Source: Pedobacter chinensis (GTDB taxonomy: Bacteria; Bacteroidota; Bacteroidia; Sphingobacteriales; Sphingobacteriaceae). From it: DNA of 64,000 bases. Under the pieces are notes generated by a model. That model was not told where the DNA came from, made no database searches, and saw only the letters and a program-made list of their open reading frames with translations. Shown here in pieces: positions 46,710 through 54,822 of the stretch. The DNA lies in assembly GCF_003339865.1 (NCBI RefSeq), contig NZ_QPKV01000004.1, positions 558,001 through 622,000 on the forward strand, read 5' to 3'. Within the stretch, counting starts at the first letter, position 1, and each line of letters starts with the position of its first letter. The position numbers and the translations under genes are program-made.

Positions 46710-47528
46710 ATGAAAAGAACAATTTTTTCACTGCTATTAGCAGTTTTTACGGGCATCGTTTTCGCTTCTTGTAGCAAAAATGGTAATGATGAAACTCCCG
46801 TAGCAAAACCACAAACTTATGTTTTGGTGCATGGCGCCTGGCAGGCTCCTTATGTTTGGGATGCTGTACGTACTACGCTTGTTAACAACGGACATAAAGT
46901 AATCGTAGTTGAACTTCCAGGGCATGGTGCCGATCAAACACCTGCATACCAATTGAGCTTAGATGTTTATCGTGATAAAGTAGTCGAAGCATTATCAAAA
47001 GTTGAGGGTAAGGTAATCCTGGTAGGCCACAGCATGGGCGGAATGGTAATTACCCATGTAGCAGAAAAAGTACCCGCTAAAATCAGTAAGTTGGTTTATA
47101 TTGGTGCTTTTGTTCCTAAATCAGGCCAGGCACTTGTAGATCTTTCTCCTTTAGATCCAACTTCAAAACTAGGTCCGTCATTGGTTCCTTCAGCAGATCA
47201 GTTAACATTAGATGTGAAACGTGAAGATTTAACCAATCTTTTTATTGCTGATGGATCTGCGGCTAGCAAGCAACTTGTGCTGGACAATTATCGCCCAGAA
47301 CCAGCTATTCCGTTTACCACTAAAGTAAACTTAACCAGTGGTAATTTCGGATCAGTAGAAAAAGTGTATATTAAAACTTTGCAGGATGTTGTAATTACAC
47401 CTGGTTTCCAAGATCGAATGATTGCCGATGCAGGCATTAAAACGGTTTATAGTGTAAATACCAGTCACTCTCCATTTTTAGCTCAACCTCTTGCCGTATC
47501 AGATCTTTTGCTAAAAATCGGCAAATAA
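46710..47528 (+). CDS. Alpha/beta-hydrolase lipoprotein
   Basis: A 272-residue lipoprotein (lipobox FASC in VFASCSKNGN). I start at the ATG at 46710; upstream in-frame codons are in the leader. TYVLVHGAWQAPYVWDAVR, the nucleophile elbow GHSMGGMVITHVAEKVPAKI and the C-terminal catalytic His in SVNTSHSPFLAQP give the Ser-His core; an Asp is likely in FVPKSGQALVDLSPLD or later. It resembles the hydroxynitrile-lyase/salicylate-esterase-like group. It is a close paralogue of the gene at 50380, which has a different signal. A terminator follows. Confidence 0.9.
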   Translation: MKRTIFSLLLAVFTGIVFASCSKNGNDETPVAKPQTYVLVHGAWQAPYVWDAVRTTLVNNGHKVIVVELPGHGADQTPAYQLSLDVYRDKVVEALSKVEGKVILVGHSMGGMVITHVAEKVPAKISKLVYIGAFVPKSGQALVDLSPLDPTSKLGPSLVPSADQLTLDVKREDLTNLFIADGSAASKQLVLDNYRPEPAIPFTTKVNLTSGNFGSVEKVYIKTLQDVVITPGFQDRMIADAGIKTVYSVNTSHSPFLAQPLAVSDLLLKIGK

Positions 47529-47578
47529 GGAAAAGGCCGATGTCGGAGAATCAGTACAATAAATAACTGATTTATTAA

Positions 47579-47617
47579 AACAAAGAATGTACCTACTGGA
47601 AGCATTCTTTGTTTTGT
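47579..47617 (+). terminator. Terminator after the first alpha/beta-hydrolase gene
   Basis: AACAAAGAATG (47579-47589) pairs with CATTCTTTGTT (47603-47613) around a 13-base loop and is followed by TTGTTT, closing the first unit of the island. Confidence 0.8.
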
Positions 47618-47656
47618 TTAACGTTAATCAATTTTGTAAATTCACTACAGTTTAAT

Positions 47657-48295
47657 ATGAAAGCATTAATCATCGGCGCTTCTGGCGCAACAGGAACAAA
47701 CCTTTTAGATCTGCTATTAGCAGATTCAGCTTACACAGAAGTAGTTACATTTGTGCGACGAAACAGTGGAAAATCACATCCGAAGTTAACCGAAATTCTT
47801 ACTGATTTTGATCAGTTGGAAGAGGTTTCAACGGATATCAAAGGGGATGTTTGGTTTTCGTGCCTGGGAACAACCCTGAAAGCCGCTGGCTCTAAAGATA
47901 AGCAGTGGCACATCGATTATGAAATACCATTGCAGTTTGCCAAGATTGCAAAAAGAAATGGAGTACCAAGTGCTGTTTTGTTATCTGCCTATGGGGCATC
48001 TCCTTCAAGTAACCTGTTTTATTCTAAACTGAAAGGAAAGCTGGAAGAAGCCATCGGCACATTGATGTTTGATCGTTATATCATCTTCAAACCTGGGGTG
48101 TTATTAAGAGAAAACAGCGATCGTATGGGCGAACATCTTACTATTGGCGCAATTAAGATTTTAAATAAATTGGGCTTATTCAAGAAGTTCAGCGCAATGC
48201 CTACGGCAACCCTTGCATCAAAAATGGTAAAAGCAACTAAAGTGCTTAAATCGGGAACGCATATAATCGAGCTTGAAAAAATTTTCTCTTTCTAG
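47657..48295 (+). CDS. NAD(P)H-binding Rossmann protein (NmrA/HIM1-like)
   Basis: A 212-residue protein starting at the ATG at 47657 (MKALIIGASGATGTNLLDLLL), whose GASGATG is a dinucleotide-binding loop. TEVVTFVRRNSGKSHPKLTE, DVWFSCLGTTLKAAGS and AVLLSAYGASPSSNLFYSKLKGKLE follow, matching short atypical SDRs such as yeast HIM1 and CC3/TIP30. The usual YxxxK is represented by YSKLKG. A -7-like CAATTTTGTA precedes it, but I see no operator palindrome. Confidence 0.85.
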   Translation: MKALIIGASGATGTNLLDLLLADSAYTEVVTFVRRNSGKSHPKLTEILTDFDQLEEVSTDIKGDVWFSCLGTTLKAAGSKDKQWHIDYEIPLQFAKIAKRNGVPSAVLLSAYGASPSSNLFYSKLKGKLEEAIGTLMFDRYIIFKPGVLLRENSDRMGEHLTIGAIKILNKLGLFKKFSAMPTATLASKMVKATKVLKSGTHIIELEKIFSF

Positions 48296-48372
48296 CACTG
48301 CATAGAGATTATAAACTATATCGCTGCGGATACTAACTCTCCCTCAAACCCAGTAAGCAAATTTCTTTTTTA

Positions 48373-48400
48373 AAAGCTACTTCGATGAAGTGGCTTTTTC
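48373..48400 (+). terminator. Terminator after the NAD(P)H-binding gene
   Basis: AAAGCTACTTC-GAT-GAAGTGGCTTT, an 11-bp stem with one G-T pair and a three-base loop, followed by TTC. Confidence 0.75.
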
Positions 48401-48444
48401 TGTTTACACTAATTCAGTTAACGTGAGTTTTGCGGCTTAATCCG

Positions 48445-48560
48445 TCATGCGAGACACGAAGTGCCTGCGAAGCAAGCTTGAATACCTTTGGCAATATAAA
48501 CTAACGATGAAAAATCCTACAACTATCGCTTTAAGATTGCTTCGTGCCTTGCAATGACGA
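48445..48560. repeat. Dispersed ACGAAG/CAATGACG repeat, imperfect hairpin
   Basis: CGTCATGCGAGACACGAAGT at the left and GATTGCTTCGTGCCTTGCAA then TGACGAT at the right are imperfectly complementary. The same family is seen at 38300-38360 and, shorter, near 8460. The stretch 48296-48911 has no other gene. Confidence 0.65.
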
Positions 48561-48700
48561 TAGTATATGATTTAGCAACTAAACGACTGATAGTCTGCAC
48601 GGAACACTCAAAATCATATCGATTAGTTTCCAAAAAATGTTTCTTTAGTAAACAGTTGGCAATAGCCATGTTACCCTTGCTATATGTTGTTTTTCAGTTA

Positions 48701-48733
48701 AAACAGGCATCTCATTGATGAGAAATCCTGTTT
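48701..48733. repeat. Nested hairpin just upstream of operator site 2
   Basis: AAACAGG (48701-48707) pairs with CCTGTTT (48727-48733) around an inner CTCAT-TG-ATGAG hairpin. It ends 16 bases before the palindrome and may insulate the promoter or bind a further factor. Confidence 0.45.
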
Positions 48734-48749
48734 CAAAACAGCTGGTTTT

Positions 48750-48795
48750 TGACGCATTTGTGTCAGGTAAATCTCTCGTTTCCTTAGCAGATTTG
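48750..48795 (+). promoter_or_regulatory. Operator/promoter site 2: TGACGCATTTGTGTCA with -7 TTTGTA
   Basis: The palindrome occupies 48750-48765 and the TTTG of CAGATTTGTA starts at 48792, again 27 bases after the palindrome's last base. The ATG of the first gene is about 117 bases downstream, so the leader is long. Confidence 0.7.
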
Positions 48796-48911
48796 TATTA
48801 ACAAATTGAAAATAACCAAATAAGGCGAAGCATTATAGGTACGATTTAGAAATCGATCAGTAAGTGTTAGTCAAGAAATTAAATCATCAAAAACATTAAA
48901 AATTAAACGTT

Positions 48912-49136
48912 ATGACAAACTTCACTAAACACGGCTCAACTGCAACAGTAAATGCAAAAAAAGGATTTAGAATTCATTTTCTAATATTCATCCTGGTTAC
49001 ACCCATTATCTGGTTGGTATGGTATCTAACTGACACAACCTATCCATGGCCATTATGGTCTACTCCAGCGTGGGCAATTGGCGTACTGTTCCATTATTTA
49101 GGGGCTTTTGTTTTCAACAAATCTAAAAACAATTAA
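48912..49136 (+). CDS. 2TM-domain small membrane protein
   Basis: A 74-residue protein with two transmembrane helices: FRIHFLIFILVTPIIWLVWYLT and LWSTPAWAIGVLFHYLGAFVF, joined by a short DTTYPWP turn. KKGFRIHxxIF and WGIG/WAIGVLFHxLG fit the 2TM domain family. Function unknown. It is the first gene after operator site 2, and the cupin gene follows 7 bases after its stop. Confidence 0.82.
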   Translation: MTNFTKHGSTATVNAKKGFRIHFLIFILVTPIIWLVWYLTDTTYPWPLWSTPAWAIGVLFHYLGAFVFNKSKNN

Positions 49137-49143
49137 AATAGTT

Positions 49144-49713
49144 ATGGATCAGCAACAAAAAACATTCAGACGTATTGTGACAGGTCATGATACCACTGGT
49201 AAGGCAACCATCATCTCTGATGCAGTGCCTGTTAATATACACTTGGTTGGTGGCCCTGGTGGCCCAACATTTTTCGAAGTATGGCATACGCTAGAAAGCC
49301 CAGCTTTGATCCATGCGCAGCCAGATGAGATGGATGAAAGTAATTTATTATTAGGGCCACCGAAAAATGGAACACGATTACGTGTGATTGAGTTTCCTCC
49401 AGAAGGCGATGAAATTCGAAAATTGACAGGATTGGATGCCGCAGAAAAATTTAAATCTATGGGCGATGCACACGCTTCTACATCTGCAAACGGTGCACCA
49501 CATCCGCTGATGCACAGAACAAAAACTGTAGATTATGGAATTGTACTTGAAGGCGAAATCACGATGATACTTGATCGTGGAGAGGTAACTGTTCATGCTG
49601 GAGATGTGATTGTTCAGAATGGTACAAACCATGCCTGGGCAAACCGATCAGACAAAATCTGCCGTATGGCCTTCATTTTAATTGATGGCGAATTTACAAG
49701 TGAAATTCTTTAA
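49144..49713 (+). CDS. Cupin-domain protein
   Basis: A 189-residue protein starting at the ATG at 49144 (MDQQQKTFRRIVTGHD), 7 bases after the preceding stop. The C-terminal cupin has HRTKTVDYGIVLEGEITMILDRGEVTVHAGDVIVQNGTNHAWAN. In the first cupin motif the usual GHxH is replaced by THR/DYG, but the Glu and the second-motif His remain. The group occurs with polyketide or aromatic-compound genes in other organisms. The exact reaction cannot be told. Confidence 0.87.
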   Translation: MDQQQKTFRRIVTGHDTTGKATIISDAVPVNIHLVGGPGGPTFFEVWHTLESPALIHAQPDEMDESNLLLGPPKNGTRLRVIEFPPEGDEIRKLTGLDAAEKFKSMGDAHASTSANGAPHPLMHRTKTVDYGIVLEGEITMILDRGEVTVHAGDVIVQNGTNHAWANRSDKICRMAFILIDGEFTSEIL

Positions 49714-49731
49714 CCCTAAAATAAAAGTAAT

Positions 49732-50310
49732 ATGCGTATCACTCCGTTACCTCCAGATGGCCTTAGTGCAGAGCTGCGTTACGTTCATGATGAGATTGCT
49801 AACCTAATTAACCGTAGCCAAAGCCCTGCAACCATGATTGATGCTCAAGGCGCATTGCTTGGCCCTTTTGCACCGATGTTGCATTTTCCGCAATTTGGCA
49901 TCGCCGCACTTACTTTCTTGCGAACGCTTGATACCCAGGCTACGCTTGATAAGAAAGTTCGTGAAGTAGCAATACTTACCGTAGGTGGCTTTTACGGTGC
50001 AAAGTTTGAACTCTATGTTCATGAAATTATGGCCGCTGCTTTTGGTATCTCTGCTGATGTCATCGCAGTTCTTGCAGCTGGCGGCTGCCCAAATGGGTTA
50101 AAACAGCAGGAAGCCATTGCCCATCACATTGCCCATTGCCTGGTTAATGGTCGTATTATTCCAACATCAACATATCATTATGCTTTAGCAGTACTTGGAA
50201 AAGAGGGCCTTGCCGAACTTTTCTTCCTGGTTGGTGGCTACAGCTTGATTGCTGTTATCTTAAATGGATTTGATATGCCAGCACCAGACAACAACGGGAA
50301 TAGCAGATGA
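49732..50310 (+). CDS. Carboxymuconolactone decarboxylase-family protein
   Basis: A 192-residue all-alpha protein of the CMD/AhpD superfamily. FPQFGIAALTFLRTLDTQATLDKKVREVAILTVGGFYGAKFELYVHEIMAAAFGIS is the core repeat. The CxxC of AhpD is absent, and the acid/His (FELYVHEIMA) arrangement fits CMD-like enzymes acting on lactones or hydroperoxides. It starts 18 bases after the cupin gene. The pairing with a cupin and hydrolase suggests processing of an aromatic or quinone-derived ring product. Confidence 0.86.
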   Translation: MRITPLPPDGLSAELRYVHDEIANLINRSQSPATMIDAQGALLGPFAPMLHFPQFGIAALTFLRTLDTQATLDKKVREVAILTVGGFYGAKFELYVHEIMAAAFGISADVIAVLAAGGCPNGLKQQEAIAHHIAHCLVNGRIIPTSTYHYALAVLGKEGLAELFFLVGGYSLIAVILNGFDMPAPDNNGNSR

Positions 50311-50379
50311 TTGCTTGGAAATGAGCAACATATAAGATAGCGGTGCGCTTCAATAAAAGTTTTACATAAATAAATAGAA

Positions 50380-51192
50380 ATGAAAAAATCAATTTTAATA
50401 CTGCTATCTGCAGTTATTTCAAATTCCCAGACGGCATTAAGTGCAGAAGAAGGAGAAAAAACGCCATTAAAACCACAAACCTATGTTTTGGTTCATGGTG
50501 CATGGCAGGCTCCTTATGTATGGGATGCGGTAAATTCGGCGCTGACCAAAAAGGGCAACAAAGTAATCGTTGTCGAGCTTCCAGCGCATGGTACAGATAA
50601 CACACCTACCCATACGCTTAGTTTAGATGTTTACCGTGATAAGGTAATTGAAGCAATTGCTAAGGTTGAAGGTAAAATAATTCTTGCAGGGCATAGCATG
50701 GGCGGAATGGTCATTACACATGTAGCCGAAAAAGTACCTGCTAAAATCAGTAAGTTGGTTTATATCGGTGCCTTTTTACCAACTACAGGGCAGGCACTTA
50801 CCGATTTGGCTTTTTCAGATCCAGATTCTAAACTTGGGCCATTATTGGCACCATCGCCTGATCAGTTAACGCTTGATGTAGTGCGTGAAAATTTAACCAA
50901 TCTGTTTATAGCTGATGGTACACCAGCAGATAAAGAACGAGTGCTTACTAATTACCGACCAGAACCCGCAATTCCTTTTACCAGTAAGGTTACACTTACC
51001 AGTGAAAACTTTGGCGCGGTAGAAAAGATCTACATCAAAACACTTCAGGACATTGTAATTTCGCCGAAACTTCAGGATAGGATGATTGATGATGCTGGTA
51101 TCAAAACAGTATATGAAATAAACACGAGCCATTCGCCTTTTTTGGCTAAACCGAATGAACTTTCGGCGCTATTGCTAAAGATTGGAGAATAG
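50380..51192 (+). CDS. Exported alpha/beta-hydrolase, paralogue of the lipoprotein at 46710
   Basis: A 270-residue exported protein with a Sec signal MKKSILILLSAVISNSQTALSA and no lipobox cysteine. TYVLVHGAWQAPYVWDAV, GHSMGGMVITHVAEKVPAKI and INTSHSPFLAKP are the same as in the paralogue at 46710; overall the two look about three-quarters identical in the mature part. One copy is thus lipid-anchored and the other soluble and secreted or periplasmic. It sits in the operon under operator site 2. Confidence 0.9.
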   Translation: MKKSILILLSAVISNSQTALSAEEGEKTPLKPQTYVLVHGAWQAPYVWDAVNSALTKKGNKVIVVELPAHGTDNTPTHTLSLDVYRDKVIEAIAKVEGKIILAGHSMGGMVITHVAEKVPAKISKLVYIGAFLPTTGQALTDLAFSDPDSKLGPLLAPSPDQLTLDVVRENLTNLFIADGTPADKERVLTNYRPEPAIPFTSKVTLTSENFGAVEKIYIKTLQDIVISPKLQDRMIDDAGIKTVYEINTSHSPFLAKPNELSALLLKIGE

Positions 51193-51275
51193 TTCACTTA
51201 TTTCAATAAAGTTATAAGAACGATCAGGTTCCTGATCAGTGGTTCTTAAAATGGAAGAAAATCAAATGCTTAGCC

Positions 51276-52298
51276 ATGATTATTAAAAAACACCTTTCGC
51301 TTAGGGATATCTTAAAGTTTGCTGGTCAGCATTTAACATGGCTTGTTCCGTGGATGCTTTTAGTGACTTCACTATATTATTTTACTGGCTGGCGTTTCAT
51401 CAGCATCCCCTGGCTACCGCTTTCTTTAATTGGTACTGCAGTAGCTTTTTATGTAGGATTTAAAAATAATCAATCTTACGACAGGCTTTGGGAGGCACGA
51501 AAGATATGGGGTGCCTTAGTTAATAACAGCAGAAAGTTCTGTACTATGGTTAAAAATTACAGCTCTACTAAAAGTGTGGATGTACAGGTTCATCATGAGG
51601 TTCGCAAAGAAATAATCTTTAGACATATTGCCTATCTCTATCAACTTCGTGAACAATTACTCAAGCCAGTACCCTGGGAGCATGTTAAATTGAGATGGAT
51701 ATATGGGAGCTATAACCAACGCAGGCGCGAAAAAGTATTTCGCAACTTCAAAAAAGATCTTGATCAATTGGAAGGGATGGCTTATTTATCGCCCGAAGAT
51801 AAACAAGCTCTTGACCGCGTTCACAACAAAGCAACTCAACTTTTGGATAAACAAACACAAGCCGTGCAGTTGCTTTTAAACCAGCACGCTATTAATGCTT
51901 TGCAGCAGATAGACCTGCAAACGGCGATCAATAGTTTTTATGAAGAACAGGGTAGGGCCGAACGTATTAAAAATTCTCCCTTTCCCAGGCAATATGCAAG
52001 TTTAAGTTTTGTTTTCGTCGGCATTTTTGTGTTCCTGCTCCCGTTTGGAATAGTGGGCGAATTTGCGAAGCTAGGTGGTGCCATGGTTTGGTTGAGTGTT
52101 CCTGTTGGTTCTATCATAGGATTTGTATACGTGATGATGGAACTGATAGGCGACTACTCGGAAAACCCATTTGAAGGACTAAGTAATGATGTTCCCATGT
52201 TATCAATCTGTCGAAATATTGAAATAGACCTACTGGAAATGATTGGCGAACAGCATATCCCAAAGGTAATTCAGGCCCAGGAAAATATTTTATTTTAA
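51276..52298 (+). CDS. Bestrophin-family (RFP-TM) membrane protein
   Basis: A 340-residue bestrophin-like protein. FAGQHLTWLVPWMLLVTSLYYFTGW and LIGTAVAFYVGFKNNQSYDRLWEARKIWGALVNNSRKF are the conserved N-terminal part; YGSYNQRRREKVF, a long soluble helical region, and C-terminal helices (FVFVGIFVFLLPFG, VWLSVPVGSIIGFVYVMMELIGDYSENPF) follow. Prokaryotic bestrophins form pentameric cation or anion channels. It ends the operon under site 2; the last residue is about 40 bases before the next operator palindrome. Confidence 0.9.
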   Translation: MIIKKHLSLRDILKFAGQHLTWLVPWMLLVTSLYYFTGWRFISIPWLPLSLIGTAVAFYVGFKNNQSYDRLWEARKIWGALVNNSRKFCTMVKNYSSTKSVDVQVHHEVRKEIIFRHIAYLYQLREQLLKPVPWEHVKLRWIYGSYNQRRREKVFRNFKKDLDQLEGMAYLSPEDKQALDRVHNKATQLLDKQTQAVQLLLNQHAINALQQIDLQTAINSFYEEQGRAERIKNSPFPRQYASLSFVFVGIFVFLLPFGIVGEFAKLGGAMVWLSVPVGSIIGFVYVMMELIGDYSENPFEGLSNDVPMLSICRNIEIDLLEMIGEQHIPKVIQAQENILF

Positions 52299-52335
52299 GT
52301 GGGCTGGTGTAGCAGAAATGATGAAAAATGCATTT

Positions 52336-52381
52336 TGACACATTTGCGTCAGGTACAACATTTTTATTCTTTTCAGCTTTG
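52336..52381 (+). promoter_or_regulatory. Operator/promoter site 3: TGACACATTTGCGTCA with -7 TTTGTA
   Basis: The palindrome occupies 52336-52351 and the TTTG of CAGCTTTGTA starts at 52378, again exactly 27 bases after the palindrome's last base. It precedes the DJ-1/ABM gene and its operon. Confidence 0.7.
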
Positions 52382-52544
52382 TATCAACAGTTCTACGAAA
52401 AAGTTGACTTGGCTTACAATAAGTTGTTTATCTCATTCGCCATGGCCAATTCTATTTTGATCAAACATACAGGAAAAGAATTGTTGGGAAACGAATTCGT
52501 AAAACCTATAAAAAAATGTAATGATAAACCTAAATAACAAAGTA

Positions 52545-53966
52545 ATGAAACCAAAAGCACTTCTAGCTCAATTATCAATGGTTATTATAATCGTGGGCAT
52601 TTTGTTAAGTAACCTATCCGTTAAGGCACAAAAACGAGATCACATGAAAAAGAAAATTTTATTCGTGGTAACCAGCCACAATCAAAAAGGGAATACTGGT
52701 CAGGAAACTGGATTTTATTTGTCCGAGGTAGCCCATCCATGGGATATATTGGTCGATGCTGGTTATGACATTGATTTTGTAAGTCCGAAAGGTGGAAAAG
52801 CACCAATAGATGGTTTTGATCTTAATGATCCCATCAACAAGAAATTCTGGGAAAATGGAAGCTATCGGCATAAAATAGAAAACACCTTAATGCCAGCGGA
52901 AGTAAGTACAGGCAATTATATTGCCATCCATTACGCTGGTGGACACGGTGCCATGTGGGATTTTGCAGATAATAGCGCACTATCTTCAATAGCTGCTAAA
53001 ATTTATGAGAGTGGAGGTGTGGTAAGTGCGGTGTGCCACGGCCCTGCAGGATTAGTCAACATTAAACTTTCTAATGGAAAGTACCTGGTTGATGGTAAAA
53101 AAGTGAATGCCTTTACCAATGAAGAAGAAATTGCTGTAAAGCTGGATCAGGTAGTGCCATTCCTTTTGGAATCTAAGTTGATAGAACGTGGTGCCAAATT
53201 CGAAAAATCTGAATTGTGGCAGTCGCATGTAGCTGTTGATCAACGGCTGGTAACTGGCCAGAATCCACAATCGGCAAAAGCTGTTGGAGAAGCCGTTGCA
53301 ACACAGTTGAAATATCAGGAAACTGTTTCGGTATTGACAAGGTATGATGTGGAAAAGAACAATCAGCAATTGTTTCGAAATGTGTTGAGCAATTATGTGA
53401 AGTATGCAAATGTCCAAAAAAGTAACATTATGGCAGAAGCTTACTTTGAAGAAGAAAATCCAACTGTATTATGGACCATTGAAAGATGGACCAGTAAAAC
53501 AGAGTTTGATAAGATTGGAAAAGGAGACGAATTTAAAAAGCTAACACTATTTGCGAAAAAACACCTGAAGCAGCCAGCAAAAAAAATCTATGTAAAAGAC
53601 CTTGAACCGCTATCTAAAGAAGAATGGCATAGAAAAGCCAATACAAATGATCGGCCCATCACAATTATGTTGTTTGTAGAGAGTAAACCTGGAACGGAAA
53701 ATAATTTTAAAGAGGTGTATCATGCAGTGATGCCCCAGTTCCGCAGCGAACCAGGTGTAATCAACTATCAGCTTTCTGAATTTGAAGATGACAGCACAAA
53801 GTTTGTTACTTACGAAAAATTCAGGGATGAAAATGCTTTTCAGTACCATCTCAAATTTCCACCAATACTACCCGTGCTCGAATACTTAAATACAAGTATT
53901 AAAAAGCAGCCCTTTCAAGCTGGCTTGCACAGACTTGTGGCATTTCCTTCTCAAACTAAAAAATAA
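52545..53966 (+). CDS. Exported DJ-1/PfpI protein fused to two ABM domains
   Basis: A 473-residue exported protein. I start at the ATG at 52545 (MKPKALLAQLSMVIIIVGILL, signal ending KAQ); an in-frame ATG 24 bases upstream is possible. The first domain is an Hsp31-like class I amidotransferase fold with YAGGHGAMWDF and the nucleophile cysteine in SAVCHGPAGLV. Two ABM (dimeric alpha+beta, quinol-monooxygenase-like) domains follow, each with a RW/EKF-type signature: VLWTIERWTSKTEFD and KFVTYEKFRDENAFQ. This fusion suggests glyoxal/aldehyde repair coupled to ring or heme-like oxidation. First gene under operator site 3. Confidence 0.88.
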   Translation: MKPKALLAQLSMVIIIVGILLSNLSVKAQKRDHMKKKILFVVTSHNQKGNTGQETGFYLSEVAHPWDILVDAGYDIDFVSPKGGKAPIDGFDLNDPINKKFWENGSYRHKIENTLMPAEVSTGNYIAIHYAGGHGAMWDFADNSALSSIAAKIYESGGVVSAVCHGPAGLVNIKLSNGKYLVDGKKVNAFTNEEEIAVKLDQVVPFLLESKLIERGAKFEKSELWQSHVAVDQRLVTGQNPQSAKAVGEAVATQLKYQETVSVLTRYDVEKNNQQLFRNVLSNYVKYANVQKSNIMAEAYFEEENPTVLWTIERWTSKTEFDKIGKGDEFKKLTLFAKKHLKQPAKKIYVKDLEPLSKEEWHRKANTNDRPITIMLFVESKPGTENNFKEVYHAVMPQFRSEPGVINYQLSEFEDDSTKFVTYEKFRDENAFQYHLKFPPILPVLEYLNTSIKKQPFQAGLHRLVAFPSQTKK

Positions 53967-54001
53967 GCATTACAATTTAACCCTTATTAAAACTAAAAAA
54001 C

Positions 54002-54796
54002 ATGAAAAAGTTCAATCAAATTGTATGGATAGGTATCATCAGTATACTTGCTATACTTAATGCAAACGCTCAAATGAAAACAAATGAAATGGAAGTACTA
54101 AATCAGCTTACTTCGCCATCGGCAGTTGTAAACATGCCTGTATCACAATTATTAAATGCACCTGGAAACGAAGCGCTTAGGGCATTCTTTTTCACTCCTG
54201 TAAAAGATAAAACGCTATTGAAAGGCAAAAAAATCGCTGTAATAGCAGCAGATGGTTTTGAAGAAATAGAATTGACTGGGCCAGTATGGTACTTCAAACA
54301 ATTGGGCGCACAGGTAGATATTGTTTCTCCCAAATACAATCCAGCTCCAGCAAGATATGGACTTAGCCAACCTGAAATGGCCAAGACACATATTATGGCC
54401 ATTCAATACTTGCAACCTGTGGGTTGGATCAAAGTAGATCGTACAGCAGATCAGGTCAAAGTGAGCGATTATGATGCGGTATTTATACCTGGTGGGGCGT
54501 GGAACCCAGATAATTTACGCTATGACAAAGATGTGATCAAATTTGTACAGGATTTTAATCAATCTGGAAAATTGATCGCAGCCATTTGTCATGCCCCTGT
54601 AGTGCTTGCTTCTGCAGACATTTTGAAAGGAAGAAAATTAACTGGTTACTGGAACATTCAGGTTGATCTGAAAAATGCTGGTGGCACCGTATTGGAGCAA
54701 CCAGTAGTGATTGATGGAAACCTGATTACAAGTAGACATCCTATTGATGTTGCCGATTTTTCAAGAGCCGTAGAAAACTGGTTGGTTAAAAAATAA
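54002..54796 (+). CDS. Exported DJ-1/PfpI-family protein
   Basis: A 264-residue protein with Sec signal (IVWIGIISILAILNANAQ). KIAVIAADGFEEIELTGPVWYFKQLGAQVDIVSPK is the PfpI/YhbO-like start with the conserved Glu, and LIAAICHAPVVLASADILKGRKLTGYW has the nucleophile Cys in ICHAP. The N-terminal 60 residues before this domain are unassigned (LNQLTSPSAVVNMPVSQLLNAPG). The PfpI group includes glyoxalase III and deglycase-type activities. It lies 35 bases after the preceding gene in the same operon. Confidence 0.9.
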   Translation: MKKFNQIVWIGIISILAILNANAQMKTNEMEVLNQLTSPSAVVNMPVSQLLNAPGNEALRAFFFTPVKDKTLLKGKKIAVIAADGFEEIELTGPVWYFKQLGAQVDIVSPKYNPAPARYGLSQPEMAKTHIMAIQYLQPVGWIKVDRTADQVKVSDYDAVFIPGGAWNPDNLRYDKDVIKFVQDFNQSGKLIAAICHAPVVLASADILKGRKLTGYWNIQVDLKNAGGTVLEQPVVIDGNLITSRHPIDVADFSRAVENWLVKK

Positions 54797-54822
54797 TTTG
54801 CGTAAAGATAAAACATAAAATC

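Noticed and set aside
52328..52537. A 69-residue open frame before the DJ-1/ABM gene
   Set aside because: It overlaps the operator palindrome and the -7 element of site 3, and has no recognisable domain.
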